From Beroe ovata (Eukaryota; Ctenophora; Nuda; Beroida; Beroidae): 35,352 nt of DNA. A program made the position numbers and the translations under genes. Under the pieces are notes generated by a model. It had not been told where the DNA came from, did no database searches, and saw nothing but the letters and a program-made list of their open reading frames with translations. Of this stretch, positions 21,501 through 31,833 are shown piece by piece. How positions within the stretch are numbered: the first letter of the stretch is position 1; the number at the start of each line of letters is the position of its first letter. The stretch spans positions 111,513 through 146,864 of the forward strand of contig CAMPET010000030.1 in the NCBI GenBank assembly GCA_946803715.1, read 5' to 3'.

Positions 21501-24147
21501 TCTTTTTTGTAGATGTGACAGTGCCGTTACCTTTGCAGAGTTTATCATGCCATTCCCGAAAGAAGGATGCGAAGAAAGGGTTGGACAGGGCGCTAGGAGC
21601 TAACCTGAGAATAACACACGTTAGTCCATAAAATCCCTTGTACGAAGTTAGATTTCTGAAGATTTGAATCGCGCAACAACAACCAGTCAAGAACCACTGA
21701 TTCTCGGACAGTAAAAAAGTCAGCAATTCATCGGCAAGCGAGAAGTTTTGGAAGACTCCCTATTTTTCCTCCTTCATTTTTGATTAAACGGGCTCTTACT
21801 TCAAGCCATTCAATAATAAACAACAGAAACTAAAGCACGACTGAAGGACCAATTGAGCACAATGTACTCCCCGTGAGCGGATATATAGTTCGCAGTGAAG
21901 CACAAATGACGAGAATACAATACATGATCAACAATGACCGCAATAAACATTTCAATGCTGATCAGATTACAGCATTGACTGCAGTGGTTTTTAATGAAGT
22001 GGCGCAGGGCGCATTTTACTTTAGCAATCAGTATCTCATGAATCTCATACAGCATGGATAGCAGAACAAGACAAATCTTCATGTTCAGGAATATCAGAGG
22101 AAGAATATAAACGCTGGAAGATAAAATCCCAAAACTGTAGCCACATATTCGCATAATGTGAAGCATAATCTTCCATATCATGGTTATGGGTAATATTCCC
22201 AATATTATGGAAGGATATTATAGTATCCGAGATATATTACTTACTTGATGTTGCTCCGATCTTTTCTAACATCGGAAACGGGAAGCAGGGTTGCCAAGTA
22301 CCGTTGCTGACATTTCGACAACTTGAGAAACTCTTCCATATTGAGGCATTTCTGAGAAACATGATCAAATGAAATCAGTGAGATCCAATTACTGAATTCG
22401 CGCCCCCCTCTACCGTGGTTACAGAAAATTGAAATCCTACGAGCGGAGGAGTGGCTGATCAGATTTCAAAGATCTTCATATGTGTGCGGTATTTCACTAT
22501 TTCAAATACGTACCCGAATAATACCATCATACTTCATGATATCACTGTTCCCGTTGAGCATATCCTGGACAGCAGCTCTATTGGCTTCAGACGGCTGTAC
22601 CGATAGATTTACAGAATCCTTGAGCAGGATAGTAGGTTTAACTGATATTCTGGGAACTGAGACCGCGGGACGGGTTCGCATCCGCTTGTTCTTACGGACA
22701 TGGTGAAACTGAAAGGGGAGGGGGTAGAGGGGCTACATTTGACAATCTTCACTCGCTATAATGAAACAGATGGATCTTGTTGATCAAAAATTAAGGATAT
22801 AATTCGAGAATTGCCACATACATTCACGTTGTAAGTTGAATAAGGCGAATAGCTGATCTTATCATCCTTAGCTTCGAAGACAGAATCAGAATCCACAAAA
22901 TCCTCAGATATGATCTTTGCTTTCTTCCGTTGAGGAAGTTGCCTCCGACTCGCAGAGTAGTTATCTGAGAGTACAGCGTTATAGTCCATTGTTTGAACAG
23001 GAACACCTCAATTTACAAAATCTGTAGATCTCGAATCATCATTTGCTTACCATGGTTGAAAATCGCAGACTTGTAATTATCCTGAAATTATTGTGACGTG
23101 ACCCTATGGTAATAACGAATCAGAACAAAGATATTAACATGAATGTCACTGTGCATGCCTGAAATCAAGTTGCATACATCCCAACGTCATTATTCCGCCG
23201 TTTTAGATTGTCAAATCAATTTATAAGTATAGGGAGGTTTGGCCGTCAGGCACAAACTTGGATCAGTGTCAACAAATTTTCCAATTATTTTCAGACACAG
23301 AAAATGCTGCGCGCGCTTTACTTTCTTCACAAATCAGCCGAATTAATGCTGACAACAAGTAGTTTATGGAGCCGCGCGAGCGCGCGCGCTCAGATCGATG
23401 GATGGGGGTGACTGAACCATTGCTAATGATCACGTGACGCAGTGCCCATTATGTCATGTCAGATTTTAGACGCCACTCGACACACAGTGAAGCTGAAAGC
23501 TAACAATGGGACACTGTATGGGCTCACTGAGACAAGATATTAGTTAGTGTAGAAGAGAAATGATCGTAGTCTTGTAGAAATTCTACTAAATTGTCAAGAC
23601 TATGAATGACAGAGCGTTCCAAAGAATGGGGGATCTCTCGTATTATAGAATTTTGATTTCAGTATGTCTTTTTAAGGAGCTTAAGCCATACTCAGAGCAA
23701 AAAGTGCATAGTAGCATGGAGTTGTAAAATTTCTACATCTCTGGATTTTAGCAGGACGCGTGGTTCAATATCTTCCGTAATCTAATATCTCAATTCTTTC
23801 GCGATGAGATGGGTCTATATCAGATGGAGGTTATCTTGGGAACATTAAAAATAAAAACAAAATGTTCCATTGCCAGAGGCGCAGGTAACACACGTGGCGC
23901 AGGTAACATACGTGGCGCAGGTTTCGACTCAACACCACTCATAAGCAAACCCCTAGCACCCTCTACCAAATTGCCGAATGATGATCACTTGATCTGTACT
24001 CACATTTATTACAAACTTCTTGTCCTCCACTTTGCAGATGATGGGGTTTTTGCCCGTTGAGTTTGCCAGGAGAGCCCTCATCACTAACTCTCCGCTATTG
24101 GGGACCCTGAAGGTGGTAAACCTTACAGTAAACTTAAGCCGAGCCAT
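18551..24147 (-). CDS. ASXL: ASX/ASXL-type Polycomb-group protein (DEUBAD and PHD finger), eight exons
   Basis: Minus-strand exons 24147-24004, 23081-23051, 23006-22828, 22708-22514, 22351-22245, 21604-21531, 21397-21292 and 21194-18551 join with matching phases to 1159 residues. ASX proteins are nuclear partners of the BAP1 deubiquitinase (PR-DUB), which removes ubiquitin from histone H2A; their DEUBAD (ASXH) domain activates the enzyme. Here DEUBAD spans about 184-280: LAPSALSNPFFASFFREW and DPWKESFFEDVWGF match the family closely. The C-terminal 45 residues form the atypical ASX PHD finger (CVCSTAPMLFCTKC, then SSCSNVLCSNCG). Between lie acidic Ser/Asp-rich sequence, a basic patch near 738 (KKHKSRKHKSKH), and a short-period repeat near 785-900. 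Exon 1 (GELVMRALLANSTGKN, KVEDKKFVI) looks like the second half of a HARE-HTH domain, so the ATG at 24147 may be internal and a 5' exon missing. Confidence 0.9.
19330..19660 (-). repeat. In-frame minisatellite in the ASXL coding region
   Basis: A unit of about 24 bases, (GG/TC)-CAGGT-CGA-like on the plus strand, repeats around a dozen times with divergence. On the coding strand it gives roughly eight-residue units such as IRPGQMPLRPGQMSV and variants with PGHM. The repeat keeps frame throughout and leaves alternative frames open, which creates spurious long frames on both strands. The protein segment is probably disordered and Pro/Gly/Met/Gln-rich. Confidence 0.85.
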
Positions 24148-24186
24148 TCCAAAGGCTAGCAAATTGATATTTTATAATAAAGGTTG

Positions 24187-24929
24187 GTTGGCATCGGGCA
24201 CGTAGACAGGGGGGGCAGGGGGAAAAATTGGACCTCTGATGAAAATTTTCAAGGACTTCGTCCTTCCATACAGAACTTAACGTCTGGCTTGTGGGGGCTG
24301 CGCCCCCAGACCCCTGCTTCCACTTTAAATTGAAGGAGCATATCGAAATAAAACTACCTGTGATGCTGGAATACTACTTTCTTTACAATATGATGTCGTT
24401 CTATATCAGGGCAGTGCCCCAAGACCCGTATATTTCCAGTGTAACAAAGCAATAAATGGAAAATTTTGAAGGATTTCACCTTATCGAACAGAACTCAACC
24501 TCTGGCTTCTGGGGACTGGGCCCCAGACCCCTGCTCCTAATCAAAAAATACTTTTTGTCTCAGTTCCTTTTGCTATCTCATATCCGGGCACTGCCCTAAA
24601 ACCACTACATTTCCATTGCTACGACAAAGAATAAAAAGATAAAAGCCATGTACTCTGAAATTCAAATGAGTTAATCTAACGCCTCAGATCATCGCATTTT
24701 CTTCAGTTCCCCACTCTTGCATAACTTTTTTGCTCCTCATATTTTTCGTTACTGTGATATTTTCTTTAATACCAGATTTCGTCTACAACACTCTATATTT
24801 AAAAAATTTTCCGGGGGGCGTTTTCCGGACCCCAATGGGGGCTGCGCCCCCATACCCCTGCCGTAGCTTGCTTGCTTCGCTCATCGAGCCCCCCCGGAAA
24901 AAATGTCTGGCTACGTGCCTGGTTGGCAT
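24187..24929. mobile_element. Non-autonomous DNA-transposon-like repeat with imperfect inverted ends
   Basis: The ends carry an imperfect inverted repeat: GGCATCGGGCACGTAGACAG at the left and, reverse-complemented, GCCAACCAGGCACGTAGCCAG at the right. Inside, a unit of about 200 bases occurs twice (about 24238-24445 and 24458-24620), each with a GC-rich hairpin such as GGGGGCTGCGCCCCCAGACC. A third GGGGGCTGCGCCCCC is near 24837-24851. No transposase is encoded. It lies next to the putative ASXL exon 1, in what would be 5' flank or an intron. Confidence 0.65.
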
Positions 24930-25280
24930 TGATAAGCATAGCATTTCTATCGTGCATTATCCCAAAATCGGGCTCTGTCATATTCTACTCTTACTTTTAC
25001 CTCGTATCTTTGAGACCAAGATCAGATATTTTCTGCAGGATTTGAGTTTGGCACATAGCTTCTTCAGACTTACTCAGTACCTGTTTGAATAAGGTCTAGG
25101 TAAGAGATCGTTTGTGAGTATAGGAATCATTCGTATCATGAGTAAACTGATCTACAAATCACTACACGATGGAATGAAGGATGTTCAACAAAATATCATG
25201 TTGTCCGAATTAATCCAAATAAAGGAAGGTATTGTCAATTGTCAAGTGCAAGTTCCGCGATGCGTGAATGAGTAACTTAC

Positions 25281-25337
25281 GAATTTGGTTGCATCTAGCC
25301 AAGAGAATGTGTTTGATCTTTTCATGCCTAACCATCA
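25281..25337 (-). other. Candidate upstream exon of ASXL (weak)
   Basis: On the minus strand a CTGCAG acceptor precedes a short open segment that includes ATG at 25335, reads VRHEKIKHILLARCNQI, and ends at a GTAAGT donor in phase 1. If the next exon began after the TAG at 24156-24158, the frame would run on into the ASXL exon 1 frame. An alternative acceptor at 24107-24108 would not fit this phase. Chance agreement is one in three, and the peptide does not clearly match the first half of a HARE-HTH domain. Confidence 0.25.
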
Positions 25338-25848
25338 CTGCAGTAGAGGTGACGCATAGCTCACATGGCTCACATTACTTCTACCGGGGAGAAAGGTTGA
25401 TGAGAATAGCGACAATCAACTTTGACATGAACAGGATCAAATAAGGTCAATGTCAGTCAATTATTGCTCGCCCACAGTATATCAATTCAAATTAACTTTA
25501 TCAAGGAAATCAATTCAAATTGTGTTTATGACTGTCCTAATTAGAACTAGGAAGTTACACGATTTGATGAGGTATGAAGCAAACTGGTGAATTGAAGTTG
25601 TGGGAAGTGATGACTGCAAGGTCATGTCCTAATATCCTTGATACGTCATAGCAATTTCAAGAATGGTAACTAGAAGCTGTGAATGAATTCTTCATTGGAC
25701 ATTCAAAGCAGGCATAGGCTTTAGTTTCATACTACTCAATCAAACTTCATGGACTAGGGATGTATAGAGAAGAATGCAAGGGTGAGGTAGAACACCATCC
25801 GTGAAATGCCGATATAGACACACGCCACACATAGACGATGGTGAAATA
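25338..25848. other. Spacer between the NOL8-like and ASXL genes
   Basis: Both neighbours are on the minus strand. This stretch should hold the 3' UTR of the NOL8-like gene and the promoter of ASXL. I see no coding frame or clear control element. Confidence 0.5.
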
Positions 25849-26993
25849 TCATGATTTGGCTGAAAATTTCTTCTGTAACCTTACTGCGTCTTTATGCCTT
25901 TTCTTGTACTCGGCTGTTAGATCTTGTCTGTTTTGCAACCACGAATTTTCGATTTCTTCCATTGTCTGAGTTCTTTTAAACGACACTTGTTTGCCCTGTT
26001 GGTACTTAGGATTCAAACTGTAGAAAAAGAATTGCTGTTGTGGCTTGGGGACTATATTTACCACTGGGTCAGTTTCGGTACACATTTCATCATCTGAGGA
26101 ATCTTGTTGAAGTTCTTTCACAACAACATTTTCAGGGCTTTGTGACTCAAGGGGAGAATTAGAAATAGTAGGCTCAACGGCGAAATTGAACTGGAACCCA
26201 TTTACATGGTTAGATGAATCACTAGGTGCCATGACATTGTTAAAATCAGTGTTCACTTCAAAATACGTGGCACCATCTACAATTGGTGAAGGGTCCACAG
26301 ATTTAGCTTCAATCTCTTCGGGCTCATCACATTTTTCATCAGTGACCTTATCATTCCTCACCACATATCTATCATGTGTGGCATCAGATGGATCGAACCT
26401 GACAAAATCATCTACTTTTTGCTGACTGTCAGTTTGTGCATTCGGGGCCCTCTTTGTCAACCCGCTTGTCTGTAATACAGAATCCATCAAACTATACATC
26501 AATTCTTTTTCAGCTTTAAGCTCATGCTCTTCCTGATCATCTGACACTTCATCTTCTGAATTAGACAGGAATCGGTCATCTAGTTGAAATCTGTCATCTG
26601 AACCAATTTTTGATTGAACGGTCATTAACTTTTCTCCTTTCTTCCCAAGAAAGTGAGATTTCTTCAAGAAATTGTGTTCCAGATCGTCTACATCAGCTAG
26701 AATATCCCTATTGACTGGAAAAACTTCCTCATCAGAATCTTCAAATTTGACAATTTTGTTACTGGTACCAGCAGAAAGAGCTTGATGGACTGCTTTATTC
26801 TGACATGTATTCTGATTTTTCCGTTCAAGAAGGGCTGCTAGTCGAATTTTGTTCGATTGATATTGTTTTTGCATCATAAGATTCGAGAGGATATGTAAGG
26901 AGCTGCTATCTAAATTTCGGTTTTCACTCAAACTTTGGTATAAGCCTGGTATATCTGGTATATCTTGATCACCTACATTGCACAGCTTAAACC
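25849..26993 (-). CDS. NOL8: NOL8-like nucleolar protein, C-terminal part only (about 380 aa)
   Basis: The minus-strand frame shows the C-terminal signature of NOL8, a nucleolar protein linked to pre-rRNA processing, in family order: IRLAALLERKNQNTCQNKAV, KIVKFEDSDEEV, GKKGEKLMTVQSKIGSDDRF, DDFVRFDPSDATHDRYV, an acidic stretch with DSSDDEMCTETD, and FFFYSLNPKYQQGKQVSF followed by a basic WLQNRQDL/KKRHKDAV tail before the stop at 25849. The frame stays open to an ATG at 27111, but the leading residues derive from a hairpin repeat. An acceptor (TTTACTCAG) places the exon start at 26993 in phase 1. NOL8 normally begins with an RRM and is around three times longer; no RRM exon is visible upstream on this strand. 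It is either a long gene continuing beyond the window, or a 5'-truncated copy. The reading frame is intact, which argues against old decay. Confidence 0.85.
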
Positions 26994-27029
26994 CTGAGTA
27001 AATAATGATTAAAATCTCTTTCCAGAAAT

Positions 27030-27296
27030 GATACATGGTAAAGTATGGTGGATCAGGAGAGTCACACAGAATTATATCACTGAAAAATAGAATTTGACCC
27101 TTCTGATCCATACACGTGGATCACAGAGTTCACCTTAGGTGACCCTCCTGATCCACGTTGAGCTTCCCTGGGGTCAAGTCAAAATTTGGTGACTCACTCA
27201 AATCCAATTTGATCCCAGGGAAGCGCAACTTGGATCAGAAGGGTCGAATTCTATTTTTCCGTGTGACCCTCCTCATACACCATAGTAAAGAAATGA
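27030..27296. repeat. Imperfect hairpin repeat upstream of the NOL8-like exon
   Basis: The left arm (about 27030-27117: GGAGAGTCACACAG, AAAAATAGAATTTGACCC, TTCTGATCCA) is matched in reverse by the right arm (about 27228-27296: TTGGATCAGAAGGGTCGAAT, CTATTTTTCCGTGTGACCCT). A second pair, CTTCCCTGGGGTCAA and TTGATCCCAGGGAAG, lies inside. It is probably a fold-back MITE. It supplies the false N-terminus of the NOL8-like open frame. Confidence 0.65.
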
Positions 27297-28452
27297 TTAG
27301 AGATATGATTAGAGATTTTTTGACAGATCGAACATTTAGAGTTTCAGTTGAGGGACAATTCTCTTCAATTAAAGAATTAAAGCAGTACTTTCTGGGACAC
27401 CACAGGGTTCAGTGTTTGGTCCCTTGCTTTTTATTTTATACATCAATGATCTTCCTAGTAGAAGTATAGTGTTAATAGTGTTGTTTAAATTTTTGCTACC
27501 ATTTAAAGCTTATATCTAATGTATCAAATAAAAATTTAAACGATAATGACTTGAAATCCCTGGAAGAATGGGAAAAGATGTGGCTTTTAGAGTTTAACTT
27601 GGATAAATGCAAAGTGTTAAATTTAGATTTTAATAGTAATCAATGTTTAAATCATTCATTAAATGGTGCAGACATGAAAACGACTGAGCAGGAAAAGGAC
27701 CTCTGTGTCCTTACCTCTGGCACCTTGCTTTGGAATGACCAGATCAATCCATGTATCAGCAAAGCTAATCAAATTATATGGTTGATTGCTAGAAATTTAA
27801 TTAGTAGGGAAAGGTCACTCATGTTGAGATTTTAAAAGTCTTTGATCAGAGTGCACCTTTAGTATTGTGTTCAGCTTTGGAATCCTGCTGCAGAGCATGG
27901 CAACTGGTCATTGATGCTGATGATCAAGGGCCTCCAGAGATGCTTCACAAGGATGATTGAAGAGGTAGACTTGCTGCCATACTCTGAGCGCCTGCTGACC
28001 GCATTGGCCAAGCGTCAATCAGCGGGCAATCTGATTGAATTTTTTAAAGTTTCTAATGGAGTATCGCATTTAAGTGGCGTATTCAATTTCAGTAGATCAG
28101 GTATGAACTTAGTGTGTAAGCCTAGGAAGAGCAAAGTTACATAAATTGCACATCTCTTTAGAAATTTTATAGATGAATTGAATTGATTGAATTGATTGAA
28201 ATGATTGTGTAATAATGTATAGGAACAAGCTTCCATGTGATGTAAGGAATGCCACCTAATTGAATGATTTTAAAAGTAAATTGGAGAATCATAAAAACTG
28301 GACCTTTTGGTTGGGTGTTTGTGATTGTGGTAACTTTTGGGAATTATCAAATGAAGTTTTAAGTCATATAGAATCTGGCAGCTATGTAGAAAAGAAGATT
28401 GCACATAACAGTCAACTTATGAAAGGGTTGTATCATGTAATAGGGGGGGGGG
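27297..28452 (+). mobile_element. Inactive CR1/L2-like non-LTR retrotransposon (LINE), 5'-truncated
   Basis: Reverse-transcriptase motifs appear in order across broken frames: IRDFLTDRTFRVSVEGQFSS, then LSGTPQGSVFGPLLFILYIN (27385-27445), then, after a deletion, SLEEWEKMWLLEFNLDKCKV, EKDLCVLTSG and SKANQIIWLIARNLISRERS, then RCFTRMIEEVDLLPYSERL and LIEFFKVSNGVSHL, and a final SKLENHKNW. This is the finger/palm to thumb and C-terminal order of CR1/L2-type elements. The box expected to hold the catalytic Asp pair is missing, and frames shift several times, so it is dead. The endonuclease part is absent, as is usual after incomplete reverse transcription. A G run and an N end this copy at 28453. 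Confidence 0.85.
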
Positions 28453-28453
28453 N

Positions 28454-29186
28454 GACTCCCACAGGGTGGACGCTAGGTCGGGAGATTTAAATGTTTCCTT
28501 ACGCTGATAAGGTAACATGCATATACCGGGTCGGGAGACTCTAAACTCAGCATTAACTATCGGGAGTAAAATCAGAATACAACTACAAGGACACTAGGTC
28601 GGGAAGCCTGATTAGAACCCTAACATGCAATGCGATTAGGCTATCAACTTCTGTGACAGAGTGGTCTGCACGGGTGCCTAAACAGTACTCCATTGCAACG
28701 AGTAGATGTCGTATAAGCTAGTCTTCATACAAGTAGAAGTGGGACTGCTCCAACTGCACTGCATCCAACTCACGGCAGTTGTTGGTCCTGCTCATGCCGG
28801 ACTCCACTTGGTCGGTTTGATTCCAGGTCTCGAGAGGGAATCGAGCACGTCTACCGCTGACACTACTGACCCAAGTCCTCTCAAAGTAGGTAGGAACCAT
28901 CGGATGTGCCCGGCCTCTAGTATGGGATGGTGTCATGTGACAGAGCGAGTCACATGATGACAGAATACAAGCGGTCAGTAATGGTGTCAACAAAGAACCA
29001 GTGGGTCACATAACGGTTTCTCCTGCGGATCAAATGATAGGATCTATTAGCGAATAGGAAGGTGGCTCTCTCATGCTATCTCCTTACCAACAATAGTTAA
29101 TGCTAAGTTTAGAGTCTCCCGACCCGGTGTATGATATACTATATGCATGTTACCTAATCAGCGTAAGGAAACATTCAAATCTCCCG
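28454..29186. mobile_element. Fold-back element with about 88-bp inverted ends, bounded by Ns
   Basis: The left end (28479-28566: CGGGAGATTTAAATGTTTCC through GTCGGGAGACTCTAAACTCA) is repeated in reverse at 29099-29186 with a few changes and a 12-base insertion. The motif CTAGGTCGGGAG and variants recur near the left end. No transposase frame is present. An N stands at each border (28453, 29187), and the LINE tail is present on both sides, so this may be an insertion present on one haplotype within the LINE. Confidence 0.65.
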
Positions 29187-29187
29187 N

Positions 29188-29420
29188 TAGGAACAAGCTT
29201 CCATGTGATGTAAGGAATGCCACCTAATTGAATGATTTTAAAAGTAAATTGGAGAATCATAAAAACTGGACCTTTTGGTTGGGTGTTTGTGATTGTGGTA
29301 ACTTTTGGGAATTATCAAATGAAGTTTTAAGTCATATAGAATCTGGCAGCTATGTAGAAAAGAAGATTGCACATAACAGTCAACTTATGAAGGGGTTGTA
29401 TCATGTAATAGGGGGGGGGG
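29188..29420 (+). mobile_element. Second copy of the LINE 3' tail
   Basis: This is nearly identical to 28221-28452, including the segment that encodes SKLENHKNWTFWLGVCDCGN and the closing ten-base G run. The repeated tail on both sides of an N-bounded insert points to unmerged allelic contigs or a large target duplication. Confidence 0.8.
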
Positions 29421-29769
29421 ATATTTCAATATCTACAGTAAGTGGGACTGTACATCATCTTTCAGACACATAATTCCCATCAGTAAAAATCAATGATCAT
29501 TTTAATACCCTAGCTACATGTACTTATCAAGCTTTCTGAACATTTGCATTAATAAGACATTCCTATTCCAGTTAAAATATTTTTGATGAACAAATGGATA
29601 CAGGTCAACGCAAATACTGAATTGTAAGTAAAAATGAATTAAAACACAATAGCATTAAAGCTCAGACCCCTGAATATACGACCTCGATATGTTAGTAGTG
29701 CATTGAAATCTGAAAAGTAAGCAACCCAAGGTTATCTTGGCACATTTACCAATTTTACAAGTGAGGTTC

Positions 29770-29840
29770 TCCCTGAGCTAGAATCGAACCTGCTACCGCT
29801 GGATTGCGAAGCAGACGAACTAACCACTCAACCAAGTAGC
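29770..29840 (-). mobile_element. tRNA-like sequence, probably a SINE head or tRNA pseudogene
   Basis: On the minus strand the sequence holds an A-box-like TGGTTGAGTGG and, about 35 bases on, a B-box GGTTCGATTC, with CTTCGCAAT where an anticodon loop would lie. The T-stem has a mismatch, and the ends cannot form a seven-pair acceptor stem. It is therefore better read as a tRNA-derived SINE promoter or a decayed tRNA than a working tRNA gene. Confidence 0.5.
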
Positions 29841-30261
29841 TGCCTGCTCATCATATTCCAAGAACTACTTATACTGCACTATTAATATGGAAGTTGTTAT
29901 CTGCTCAACTGCAAGCATAGGTATCTCATCATATTCCACATGTTGCAAGTTTGGGTTTGTAATCACTGATCAATGTAATCATACAATCCGTACAGCTCTA
30001 GCTTGAAATACACTATGTGAACGGGAAAATTAATAACAAGAACTAACATAAAAGTTCACAGGATGATCCTATCAATCATTTTGTCATCAATAATCGCAAT
30101 ATTACAAAAATAATTTGCAGATACAAGATATGATCAAGAAGCGCTGAAATTTAATTGCCTGGCGATGTCGACGCGAGAATTATAATTATAATTTGTGGCG
30201 CGCGCTTGACGAAGTTCTCGACAGCTCACTAGTTGACAGGGTTTTATTTCGGGGCCTTATT

Positions 30262-30362
30262 ATCGACATTGTCAGATGTTATCTGCCCACTGTTCCTCGC
30301 GCGCGGTGCGCGCAAAAAACAGTGGATCACAGATAACATTTGGCAATATCGACAGCCTGTTC
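30262..30362. mobile_element. Short palindromic MITE, first copy
   Basis: An imperfect palindrome of about 100 bases: TCGACATTGTCAGATGTTAT and CTGCCCACTGTT on the left mirror AACAGTGGATCACAG and ATAACATTTGGCAATATCGA on the right, around a TCGCGCGCGGTGCGCGC core. It shares AACAGTGG and CAGATAACAT with the larger element at 7520-7835, so the two belong to one family. Confidence 0.7.
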
Positions 30363-31240
30363 CCGCGCTGCGTGACCCAAATACTCCGCGCGCGTCTCCT
30401 TTCTACGACTTTTCAGTTCACTGAGTAGAATAGGGGCGCGCAACGTGTGCACACGACAGCCTTGTTTGGCGCGCGACAGCTAGTGCAGTATAGTGCAAGG
30501 CTGGGCTTGGTAGCGCAACCAGACAACGGCAATTCGATTCCAAATATAATTGGTAGTTGAAGGGCAAAAGCGGCAGCTGCAAACTAGGCGGTAAGGTCTA
30601 GGTGCACGCAAATAGCAGATGTTTGGCATGATATGCGAACGGATTTCATCTGTTCGTATTAATTTTCTATTCCGCTTTCTCGTGGGTGTGAGACCCAGGT
30701 AGCATCGGGCAAATAAAATATAAAAAGATCAAGAAATATCTCAAGGCCTGAGGGCAAGGATCATTATTGTAAATGCACTAAAGGAATGAAAGATGTCTAT
30801 GGCATGAATGATGAATGGAGGCTTGCCTGACAGCAGCTCAGGGCCTACATAGCCAGGCAAAATGGAGGAATGCTTGCTACTGACTAAATTGTACCAACAA
30901 CAAAGTGGTGTTTCTCTTGGTCAGTAATCAGTATATAACAACAATACGTTTGAGAGTGGGGACCTAAACAAAGTGAATCATCTTATCACTCCTGACTCCA
31001 TTTTACTGGCATGATGACAGCACATTGAANTTCCTATTCCAGTTAAAATATTTTTGATGAACAAATGGATACAGGTCAACGCAAATACTGAATTGTAAGT
31101 AAAAATGAATTAAAACACAATAGCATTAAAGCTCAGACCCCTGAATATACGACCTCGATATGTTAATAGTGCATTGAAATCTGAAAAGTAAGCAACCCAA
31201 GGTTATCTTGGCACATTTACCAATTTTACAAGTGAGGTTC

Positions 31241-31311
31241 TCCCTGAGCTAGAATCGAACCTGCTACCGCTGGATTGCGAAGCAGACGAACTAACCACTC
31301 AACCAAGTAGC
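31241..31311 (-). mobile_element. tRNA-like sequence, second copy
   Basis: Copy of the tRNA-like sequence at 29770-29840, exactly 1471 bases further on inside the direct duplication, with the same A- and B-box-like elements and the same failing acceptor stem. Confidence 0.5.
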
Positions 31312-31732
31312 AGTCTGCTCATCATATTCCAAGCACTACTTATACTGCACTATTAATATGGAAGTTGTTATCTGCTCAACTGCAAGCATAGGTATCTCAT
31401 CATATTCCACATGTTGCAAGTTTGGGTTTGTAATCACTGATCAATGTAATCATACAATCCGTACAGCTCTAGCTTGAAATACACTATGTGAACGGGAAAA
31501 TTAATAACAAGAACTAACATAAAAGTTCACAGGATGATCCTATCAATCATTTTGTCATCAATAATCGCAATATTACAAAAATAATTTGCAGATACAAGAT
31601 ATGATCAAGAAGCGCTGAAATTTAATTGCCTGGCGATGTCGACGCGAGAATTATAATTATAATTTGTGGCGCGCGCTTGACGAAGTTCTCGACAGCTCAC
31701 TAGTTGACAGGGTTTTATTTCGGGGCCTTATT

Positions 31733-31833
31733 ATCGACATTGTCAGATGTTATCTGCCCACTGTTCCTCGCGCGCGGTGCGCGCAAAAAACAGTGGATCA
31801 CAGATAACATTTGGCAATATCGACAGCCTGTTC
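31733..31833. mobile_element. Short palindromic MITE, second copy
   Basis: Same palindrome as at 30262-30362, carried in the second half of the 1.47-kb duplication. I saw no base differences between the two. Confidence 0.7.

Noticed and set aside
21810-22202. 130-residue hydrophobic minus-strand frame between ASXL exons
   Set aside because: It sits wholly inside an intron whose borders give matching phases; the hydrophobicity comes from AT-rich codons and no membrane-protein family is recognisable.
24730-25092. 120-codon plus-strand frame
   Set aside because: It begins in the transposon-like repeat (GAAPPYPCR from the GGGGCTGCGCCCC hairpin) and continues in AT-rich non-coding DNA.
25849-27111. 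The ATG at 27111 as true start of the NOL8-like protein
   Set aside because: The first 39 or so codons lie in the hairpin repeat and show no likeness to the family; an acceptor at 26994-26995 gives a better exon start.
29770-29840. A functional tRNA gene
   Set aside because: A- and B-box-like motifs are present, but the acceptor stem does not pair and the T-stem has a mismatch.
30233-30424. 63-codon frame present identically in both halves of the duplication (again at 31704-31895)
   Set aside because: Identity simply reflects the duplicated DNA, and much of the frame runs through the palindromic MITE.
30262-31833. CRISPR array or phage-type repeat system
   Set aside because: Repeats are palindromic MITEs within a duplicated eukaryotic segment, without regular spacers.
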